The notes below the pieces were generated by a model. The model was not told the DNA's origin. It saw only the letters and a program-made list of their open reading frames with translations, and ran no database searches. Source: Desulfuromonadaceae bacterium (GTDB lineage: Bacteria; Desulfobacterota; Desulfuromonadia; Desulfuromonadales; SZUA-401). From it: 7,973 bases of DNA. The DNA lies in assembly GCA_003246035.1 (NCBI GenBank), contig QKBP01000103.1, positions 1 to 7,973 on the forward strand, read 5' to 3'. Positions 1-5,526 of this stretch are shown here, one piece after another (position 1 is the first letter of the stretch; each line of letters begins with the position of its first letter). A program made the translations under genes and the position numbers.

Positions 1-3
1 CTT

Positions 4-39
4 GAGCATCGGCAAACCTCAGGTCAGGATTCGATGCTC
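4..39. repeat. Inverted repeat with 20-nt loop
   Basis: GAGCATCG at 4-11 pairs perfectly with CGATGCTC at 32-39. The loop contains the smaller palindrome CCTCAGG. There is no T-run after it on the plus strand, so it does not look like a simple intrinsic terminator. It could be an operator, an RNA hairpin or chance. It lies at the window edge, so its context is unknown. Confidence 0.25.
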
Positions 40-351
40 TTAATGATAGAACGGCGTTTGAAAAAAATCCAGAAAATAAACAACAAGCCATTATGTTTTA
101 AAAAACAAAGGTTTCAGTGCTGTAGGTGGACTATGAAGGCGTGGTTGAAGATGTTCGACAGTTCTCGTCCTGTTATCTTTCGACGAAAAAAGGCATAGCT
201 GCGCTGGGTATCGATGGACCCGTTCTGGACGTTGTTCCTCCTGGTGATGATCGCACCAACCTCCGGGTTCATTTCGGGACGGCAGAACATCCCGGTGATC
301 AGGCGGGTCAGGGACCCCTTCTCGGGCAGTCTTCCATTTTCAGTAAGTTAA
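34..351 (+). pseudogene. Possible amber-interrupted small ORF, unrecognised
   Basis: One plus-strand frame is open from the window edge to 351 except for a single TAG at 196-198. From the ATG at 34, with AGGA at 26-29 as a possible ribosome site, it encodes 54 residues, rich in Lys and Arg, before the amber codon. After it the frame continues through an ATG at 214 into 45 residues with a short hydrophobic stretch (FWTLFLLVMIAP), ending with TAA at 349-351. The second part uses GC-ending codons like the neighbouring genes; the first part is AT-rich. It could be a decayed small membrane-protein gene, two small ORFs, or non-coding DNA. I recognise no family, and a competing frame (126-386) is also open. 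Confidence 0.18.
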
Positions 352-433
352 ACGAATTTTGCTGCCATACAATCGGGGGAGGGTGATGGGAGAAGACCAT
401 TGGTTTAGATACAACCACAGTCCGGAAGTCAAT

Positions 434-2119
434 TTACAGCACAATCTCCTTGATCGTCATCCCCTCTCCGCTGCGGGTCAGATAAAGGAACAGGTGTACT
501 CGGCGATGATCACCGTCCAGGTGATTAAAGGCGCTGGAGAAGTGCTGTAGTTTGACGTTCTTGCCGCGGATCGCTTCGAACTCCACGGCAAGGCGGTTCT
601 TGACCAGCTCCTGTTCTGGGGAGGTGAGGCGGTTGTCGAACAGCGCGGGAGGAGCCGACTGCGAGACGCGTTCGGCGAGGGCATAGTCGCGGGCGAGATG
701 CTCGAGAAGCCTTTGATTGTCGGGAAAGGCGTCGGCGCAGGCCTGCCGGAGCGCCTCGCACAGCCCTGAAAATGATAGCGGGTGGCGCAACGCTCCCCGT
801 TGGTCGAGCGCGTCGGCGAGGCGCAGCAGTCCGGCGGCAAACGATTCGCACGCCTCGGCAACCGCGGAGAGAAAACCCCGGAGGCGGCCGTGATTCCAGC
901 CCTGGTCGAGGAGGCGGCTGAGATGACGGACCCTGACCAGGTCCATGAAGGAGAGGTCCGGGGTGGACAGGACCGTGTAGGGCGGGTTCGGATCGAAGCG
1001 GATGGCAAGTTTGTCGGCGCTCTCACGCAGCGGCGAACCGGGGATCAGCTTGACCGGTTCGATCTGCAGATGATGTGGGGCCAGGGTTGCAACTCGATCG
1101 ATCGAAGCCAGAAGCCTCTGCAGGTCGTCGCCGGGGAGTCCGGCGACGAGGTCGAGATGCAGGTGGATGTTGCCGGCTCGGCGCAGGCGACGGACAGTCG
1201 TTTCAAGGCGCTCGAGATCGATGCTTCGCTCGACGGCCTCGAGGGTCTTTGCGAAGGTCGACTGGACCCCGATCTCGAACTGAAACATCCCTTCGGGGAC
1301 CGTGGCGAGGAGTTCGAGCGTGGCGTCGTCGAGGAGGTGGGCGCCGATCTCGAAGTGGAAGTGGCAGTTCGCGTTGTGTTCGAGAATAAAAGTGAAGATC
1401 TCGCGGGCCCGTTCAGGGTGGTAGTTGAAGGTGCGGTCGACCAGCTTGATTTTCGGAACGCTCCGGTCCATCAGCAGCTTGAGATCGGCGCGAATCCGCG
1501 CCATGGAGAAGCTGCGCACGTGCGTGTCCCGGGCACTCAGGCAGAAGCTGCAGCGGTAAGGGCAGCCGCGACTGGTCTCGAGGTAGGTGAAGCCGCGCTC
1601 CAGGTCGACCATGCCGGCGGCAAACGGTGAAGGGATGTCGTCAAGGTCCTCAAGTACCGGCCCGTCCGGTCCCTCGTGCACTGCTTCGCCGCTGCGCCAG
1701 GCCAGGCGCGGTACCCCGAGGGGATCCTCCCCCCGGGCCCAGGCGCTTAACAGGGCTCGCAGCGGCAGCTCCCCTTCGCCGCGCACCAGGGCGGCCAATC
1801 CCGGATGGTTTTCGAACAGTTCCTCCCCATCGTAGGACACTTCCGGCCCTCCGAGCACGATCTTCAGCCCCGGTTTCGCCGTTGCCAGCGCATCGACCAG
1901 TTCGAGCGTCTCGCGACGGTTCCAGAGATACACCGAGAAGCCAATGACCTCGGGGTCGGCGGCGAGAAGCAGGGCGAGAACGGTTTCGCGCGGCTCGTGG
2001 ATAGTGAACTCTTTGAGTTCGATCTCGGTGCCGCAGCCCGCGCAGTAACTTGCCAGGCAGGGGAGGGCCAGGCTGGCGTGGATGTACTTGCTGTGGAGGG
2101 TGGTCAGAATCGTGCGCAT
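434..2119 (-). CDS. B12-binding-domain radical SAM protein, DUF4080-type
   Basis: This is a 561-residue radical SAM enzyme of the B12-binding class; substrate and reaction are unknown. Residues 1-130 look like the Rossmann-type cobalamin-binding domain (opening MRTILTTLHSKYIHASLAL, then GGPEVSYDGEE at 90-100 and RGEGE at 113-117). The canonical DxHxxG cobalt-ligand motif is absent from the opening. The radical SAM core starts near 175, with the CX3CX2C cluster motif at C186, C190 and C193 inside SRGCPYRCSFC. Residues from about 370 to 561 resemble the DUF4080 C-terminal region. I start it at the ATG at 2119 because the family opens with this strand-and-loop motif; the frame is open 42 codons further upstream, but that part is low in similarity to anything. 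No strong ribosome site precedes either start. It is transcribed divergently from a second, unrelated radical SAM gene. Family assignment is firm; function is not. Confidence 0.9.
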   Translation of the reverse strand: MRTILTTLHSKYIHASLALPCLASYCAGCGTEIELKEFTIHEPRETVLALLLAADPEVIGFSVYLWNRRETLELVDALATAKPGLKIVLGGPEVSYDGEELFENHPGLAALVRGEGELPLRALLSAWARGEDPLGVPRLAWRSGEAVHEGPDGPVLEDLDDIPSPFAAGMVDLERGFTYLETSRGCPYRCSFCLSARDTHVRSFSMARIRADLKLLMDRSVPKIKLVDRTFNYHPERAREIFTFILEHNANCHFHFEIGAHLLDDATLELLATVPEGMFQFEIGVQSTFAKTLEAVERSIDLERLETTVRRLRRAGNIHLHLDLVAGLPGDDLQRLLASIDRVATLAPHHLQIEPVKLIPGSPLRESADKLAIRFDPNPPYTVLSTPDLSFMDLVRVRHLSRLLDQGWNHGRLRGFLSAVAEACESFAAGLLRLADALDQRGALRHPLSFSGLCEALRQACADAFPDNQRLLEHLARDYALAERVSQSAPPALFDNRLTSPEQELVKNRLAVEFEAIRGKNVKLQHFSSAFNHLDGDHRRVHLFLYLTRSGEGMTIKEIVL

Positions 2120-2159
2120 GGGGTTAAGGATAACCAAGAGCGACGAGTGAGGGAAGAAG

Positions 2160-2242
2160 AATCCCCTGCCGTGCAATGCGGTAAAAATCGAGGGCTGAAT
2201 TATCCTCCTGTGGCGACAACCTTTCCGCTTCAATCCCCTGCC
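2160..2242. repeat. 11-bp direct repeat in the divergent intergenic region
   Basis: AATCCCCTGCC occurs at 2160-2170 and again, exactly, at 2232-2242. The second copy overlaps the -35/spacer of the promoter predicted for the plus-strand operon, and the first lies 40 bases upstream of the minus-strand gene's start. That placement would suit a shared operator for the two divergent radical SAM genes. This is inference; the regulator is unknown. Confidence 0.35.
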
Positions 2243-2257
2243 CAATTGTGCTACCCT
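2229..2257 (+). promoter_or_regulatory. Predicted sigma-70 promoter for the radical SAM operon
   Basis: TTCAAT (2229-2234) and TACCCT (2252-2257) are separated by 17 bases, and the -10 is preceded by TGTGC, an extended -10-like context. The -35 is weak (3 of 6). Transcription would begin near 2264, giving a leader of about 38 bases before the ATG at 2302. I found no equally good promoter for the divergent gene. Confidence 0.4.
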
Positions 2258-2301
2258 CGCGAACTACCACGAGTTTTCGGCAAAGGGCCGGGGCAAAGGA
2301 C

Positions 2302-3639
2302 ATGCGCAACAGGACATTTCGAGCAGTGCTCGCCGACGAGCGGGGGGAAATTTTCGACCATCCCCATCTCGCCATGGCCGGGATGAACGGACTCCAGCCG
2401 CGACTCCCGGAAGCGGCGGAGATGATCCCCCTCCCCGAAGGGAGCCGGCTCTTCACCATCCCGAACACCCCGCCGCTCGGCTGGGACCGTCGTCAGAAAC
2501 GGTTCGTTGCCATCGACCAGCTGCCGAAAAACTGGGGGGGGGGACGGACCCAGGCCGTCTGTGCGTTCGTGACCCCGGGCTATACCCGGACCCTGCTGCC
2601 GGCGGCGGACTGGAAACGCAAGCGGGTTACCCTGCCGCTGTGGGCCTATACCGCGGTCGGCTGGTGTGTCGAGGAAGAGCGCTTCTACGTGGCCGCGGTC
2701 AAGGTCGACCGCAACCCCCAATGGCAACCGGATAACTACGACGATCGCGTCCTCGACCCGATGGTGCGCGAAAGGTTGACGCGGCAGCCGGACAACCGAC
2801 TGCTGGAGCAGCTGGCGCGCTGCGCGGTCGATTATCACTGCTTTGCGGCCAAGAACCTGTTCCTGGGGCGCTGGGAGGCGCCGCTGCCGATCAGCCCGGG
2901 GTGCAACTCCCGCTGCCTCGGCTGCCTCTCCCACCAGCCGGCGGCCAACGAATGCTGCCCCTCGAGCCAGGAGCGGATCACTTTCGTGCCGACGGCCGGG
3001 GAGCTGCTCGAGGTGGCGGTACCTCACCTCGAGGGTGCTGATAACGCCATCGTCTCCTTCGGTCAGGGGTGCGAGGGGGACCCGATCCTGCAGGCCGCCA
3101 CGGCCGCCGAGGCGATCCGTGGGATGCGGCTGGCTACGTCACGAGGGACGATCAACTTCAACAGCAACGCTTCACTCCCCGACGAAGTCGAACGACTCGC
3201 CGACGCGGGGCTCGATTCGATCCGCATCTCCCTCAACTCGGTAAGACGCGATCCGTACGAGCGTTATTACCGCCCCCAGGGATACGCGTTTGACGATGTC
3301 ATCGCCTCGGTCCACCGGGCCAAGCGCAAGGGGCTGTTTACGATGCTCAACTACCTGGTCTTCCCGGGTTTCAGCGACCAGCGCGAGGAGATCGATGCAC
3401 TGGTGGCGCTGATCGAGGAAGCCGGGATCGACCTGATCCAGATGCGCAATTTGAGCCTCGACCCGGTGCTGTATGCCGAGGCGCTCGGCATCGAGACCCC
3501 GGGGGTCGGAATGAGGGCCATGCTCGACGAGGTCAAGGAGCGCGTGCCCCGTATCCAGTTCGGTTATTTCAACCGTACCCGGGAGGCGTTCCATCCCCCC
3601 GGGTTCGAAACCGACTGGCCGATCGAAATCAACGGATGA
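2302..3639 (+). CDS. Radical SAM protein with unassigned N-terminal domain
   Basis: This 445-residue protein has a radical SAM core in its C-terminal half. The cluster motif is C201, C205, C208 (ISPGCNSRCLGC), followed by the SAM-binding-type motif FGQGCEGDP (253-261), the INFNSNA strand (284-290) and the DSIRISLNS strand (305-313). Residues 1-190 form an N-terminal region I cannot assign to a named domain. Extra cysteines at 218, 219 and 257 lie close to the core, and could be structural or ligate a second cluster. The start is not certain: AAGGA sits only one base before the ATG at 2302, whereas a GTG at 2326 has AGGA eleven bases upstream. An upstream GTG at 2248 falls inside the predicted promoter and is rejected. 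A run of ten G at 2534-2543 encodes the end of Trp78 and Gly79-81. It is first in a likely operon with the SH3 and FAD genes. Substrate unknown. Confidence 0.88.
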   Translation: MRNRTFRAVLADERGEIFDHPHLAMAGMNGLQPRLPEAAEMIPLPEGSRLFTIPNTPPLGWDRRQKRFVAIDQLPKNWGGGRTQAVCAFVTPGYTRTLLPAADWKRKRVTLPLWAYTAVGWCVEEERFYVAAVKVDRNPQWQPDNYDDRVLDPMVRERLTRQPDNRLLEQLARCAVDYHCFAAKNLFLGRWEAPLPISPGCNSRCLGCLSHQPAANECCPSSQERITFVPTAGELLEVAVPHLEGADNAIVSFGQGCEGDPILQAATAAEAIRGMRLATSRGTINFNSNASLPDEVERLADAGLDSIRISLNSVRRDPYERYYRPQGYAFDDVIASVHRAKRKGLFTMLNYLVFPGFSDQREEIDALVALIEEAGIDLIQMRNLSLDPVLYAEALGIETPGVGMRAMLDEVKERVPRIQFGYFNRTREAFHPPGFETDWPIEING

Positions 3640-3644
3640 CTTGC

Positions 3645-3659
3645 CCCCGGGACACGGGG
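3645..3659 (+). other. Short GC hairpin between two operon genes
   Basis: CCCCG (3645-3649) and CGGGG (3655-3659) form a five-pair, all-GC stem with a five-base loop. It lies in the 38-base gap between the radical SAM stop codon and the ribosome site of the SH3 gene. No T-run follows, so it is not a standard terminator; it might affect mRNA processing or stability within the operon. Confidence 0.25.
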
Positions 3660-3677
3660 ATGGAATAGGAGGACGCA

Positions 3678-4388
3678 ATGAACAGACCGATCTTTTTCTT
3701 CACAGCTACCCTGGCGTTAATGCTGGCCGTACCGGCCGCAGCGCGTACCGTTTATGTCACCGACCAGTTGTCGGTCAATTTGCGGGCCGCGGCGTCCGGA
3801 AGTGCCGATTCGGTCAAACTGCTGACCAGCAACACGCCCCTCGAGGTGCTTGGAGAGGATGGAGATTTTTTGAAGGTCCGCCTCGATGATGGCAGCGAAG
3901 GGTATTTTCCCAAGCGCTATGCCAGCACGGACGAACCGCGTCCGCGGATAATCAGCCGTCTCGAGAAGCAGATCGCGAAATTGGAGGCCGAGCTTGAGGG
4001 GATGCGCCAGCGCCTCGGCGCAGCTTCCGGGGAACTCGAAGCGGAGAGGGCGGAGCTGGTGACCCAGCTTCAGACAACCCAGGAGGAGCTGGCCCAAATG
4101 GAGAGTCAAAACGCTCTCCTGCTCACCGAACGAGACGCGGCACTGCAGAAATACGAGCAGCTGGCAGCCGATGCGGGGAATGTCGTGGAACTGGCCGCAC
4201 AGCGGGATCGACTCGAGTCCGAGAACGAAGATCTGCGCGGCCAGATCCAGACCCTGAGCAAGGAGAACGAAAGTCTGCTGATCAGCGGTGTGATCAAGTG
4301 GTTTCTTGCCGGCGCGGGGGTGCTGGTGTTCGGCTGGGTCATCGGGAGGTCTTCGCGCCGCAAGCGCGGCGGTCTTTCCGGTTACTGA
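3678..4388 (+). CDS. Periplasmic SH3-domain protein with C-terminal anchor (YgiM/TIGR04211-like)
   Basis: The 236-residue product has the full layout of the SH3-and-anchor family that includes E. coli YgiM. A signal peptide covers residues 1-22 with an AAA|R cleavage site. A bacterial SH3 domain covers about 25-83 (YVTDQLSVNLRAAAS through GSEGYFPKRY). A long charged coiled coil runs from about 92 to 200. A single membrane helix covers 204-224 and is followed by a basic tail (RSSRRKR). The SH3 domain should sit in the periplasm on a coiled-coil stalk, perhaps binding peptidoglycan or envelope proteins; no activity is established. The start is well supported by AGGAGGA at 3667-3673 with a four-base spacer. 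It lies between a radical SAM gene and an FAD oxidoreductase gene, 20 bases from the latter, so cotranscription is likely. Confidence 0.87.
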   Translation: MNRPIFFFTATLALMLAVPAAARTVYVTDQLSVNLRAAASGSADSVKLLTSNTPLEVLGEDGDFLKVRLDDGSEGYFPKRYASTDEPRPRIISRLEKQIAKLEAELEGMRQRLGAASGELEAERAELVTQLQTTQEELAQMESQNALLLTERDAALQKYEQLAADAGNVVELAAQRDRLESENEDLRGQIQTLSKENESLLISGVIKWFLAGAGVLVFGWVIGRSSRRKRGGLSGY

Positions 4389-4408
4389 TTGCGAAGGAGT
4401 CGAGGGGT

Positions 4409-5515
4409 ATGGGACGTCATCTGGTTCTCGTAGGGGGCGGGCACGCCCACCTGCATACCCTCAGCCAGGCCCGTGGCATCCGTCGCCGCGGGCACCGGAT
4501 TACCCTGGTCAGTCCAACCCCCTGGCATGACTATTCAGGGATGGCACCGGGGCTTCTGGGGGGGCGCTACTCGACCGACCAGATCCGCTTCCCGCTCGAC
4601 GAGATCGCGCGCCGGGGTGATGTCGAGGCGGTCTGGCAGCGGGTCGTCGGGATCCGTCCGGCAGAGCGTCGCCTGGTGCTCGCCTCTGGTGAGTCCCTGG
4701 AGTACGATGTTGCCTCCTTCAACATCGGCAGCGATGTCGCTGCAGACATCCCGGCAGCCCTGCATCGCAAAGTTTATCCCGTCAAGCCTGTCGAGCGTCT
4801 CGCCGAAGTGCAGGAGCGCCTCGGCCACTGGCCGTCGGGCACCCCCTGTCGCCTGGCCGTGGTCGGCGGAGGCTGTGCAGGCGTGGAAATGGCCGGCAAC
4901 GCCCGACACCTGATGGATACGCTCGCTCTGGACGGCCGCGTAACCCTGTTCGCAGGGGGGGGGCTGCTCCCTGGCTGGCCTGCACGACTGGTAGGGAAAG
5001 TCCGGGAATATCTGCGACTGCACGCGATCCAGCTCATGGAGGGGGCGTCCGTCCATGGCTACGCGGCGGACACACTCGATCTCGGGCCACAGGGGAAACA
5101 CCCTTACGATCTGGCTCTGGTCGCGACCGGGACCCGTCCAGGGCCCCTGTTTCGGCAAGCGGGACTGGCTGTCGGCGCCGACGGTGATCTGAGCGTCAAT
5201 CCGTTTCTCCAGTCGGTCGATGCCCCGGAGCTGTTCGGCGCCGGAGATTGCATCCACTTTTCCACTTCGCCGCTCGACAAGGTGGGGGTCTATGCCATCC
5301 GCCAGGCACCGGTGCTGATGCACAACTTGGTTGCCGCCCTCGAGGAGCGCCCCCTGAGCACCTACACTCCCCAGCAGTCCTACCTGCAGATCATCAACCT
5401 CGGCGATGACCGCGCAGCCCTCTATCGCCCACCGTTCTCCCTCTTCGGGGTGATCCCCTGGCGGATCAAGGAGGCGATCGACCGAGCCTTCGTGAAAGAC
5501 TACCAGCCGAGCTGA
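4409..5515 (+). CDS. FAD-dependent NAD(P)H oxidoreductase, NDH-2-like / SelD-N-terminal-type
   Basis: This 368-residue flavoprotein belongs to the pyridine nucleotide-disulfide oxidoreductase superfamily. The FAD-binding dinucleotide fold opens with VLVGGGHAHLHTL (residues 6-18). The NAD(P)H-binding fold is at 151-160 (VVGGGCAGVE). An ATG motif lies at 239-241, and the second flavin-contact motif FGAGDC at 276-281. The GGGHAH opening is typical of the family whose members are also found fused ahead of selenide, water dikinase (SelD); no selD lies in this window, so a link to selenium is unproven. Type II NADH:quinone dehydrogenases are the next closest group. No paired redox-active cysteines (CxxxxC) are visible, which argues against a disulfide reductase. 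I chose the ATG at 4409 because AAGGAG (4394-4399) lies nine bases upstream and the FAD fold starts at once. Nine consecutive G at 4955-4963 encode Gly183-185. It is the last gene of the likely operon. Confidence 0.85.
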   Translation: MGRHLVLVGGGHAHLHTLSQARGIRRRGHRITLVSPTPWHDYSGMAPGLLGGRYSTDQIRFPLDEIARRGDVEAVWQRVVGIRPAERRLVLASGESLEYDVASFNIGSDVAADIPAALHRKVYPVKPVERLAEVQERLGHWPSGTPCRLAVVGGGCAGVEMAGNARHLMDTLALDGRVTLFAGGGLLPGWPARLVGKVREYLRLHAIQLMEGASVHGYAADTLDLGPQGKHPYDLALVATGTRPGPLFRQAGLAVGADGDLSVNPFLQSVDAPELFGAGDCIHFSTSPLDKVGVYAIRQAPVLMHNLVAALEERPLSTYTPQQSYLQIINLGDDRAALYRPPFSLFGVIPWRIKEAIDRAFVKDYQPS

Positions 5516-5526
5516 TCGTTCTCTGG

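Larger units (their letters stand above)
1..433. other. Region without a confident gene
   Basis: Nothing here can be assigned to a known family. Positions 41-120 are AT-rich, in contrast to the GC-rich remainder, and look like intergenic DNA. Several frames stay open for 50-90 codons (plus strand 34-198, 126-386 and 214-351, plus an antisense frame across 110-340), but none gives a recognisable protein and they exclude one another. I see no T-run terminator downstream of the radical SAM gene that ends at 434; the only inverted repeat there (TGGTT/AACCA near 405-420) is too weak to call. Confidence 0.5.

Noticed and set aside
58..97. Promoter in the AT-rich stretch (TTGAAA at 58-63)
   Set aside because: No -10-like hexamer occurs at 16-18 bases; the nearest TATGTT lies 28 bases away.
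126..386. 86-codon plus-strand ORF starting with GTG
   Set aside because: No recognisable protein, no good ribosome site, and competing open frames on both strands. Not supported as a gene.
782..1630. Long plus-strand ORF (282 aa) opposite the first radical SAM gene
   Set aside because: It is antisense to a clear radical SAM gene with intact motifs. The protein has no recognisable features and the overlap is total, as expected for shadow ORFs in GC-rich DNA.
2120..2245. 42-codon N-terminal extension of the first radical SAM gene, from an ATG at 2245
   Set aside because: The B12-type family opens at the ATG at 2119. The extension is Arg- and Phe-rich without family character. An AGGAGG at 2204-2209 (minus strand) is followed by no usable start codon.
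2251..3027. Minus-strand ORF (258 aa) opposite the second radical SAM gene
   Set aside because: It shadows the radical SAM coding frame; its composition is rich in Arg, Gly and Pro, with no domain.
4535..5323. Minus-strand ORF (262 aa) opposite the FAD oxidoreductase
   Set aside because: The plus strand carries the conserved FAD and NAD motifs; the opposite frame is a shadow.
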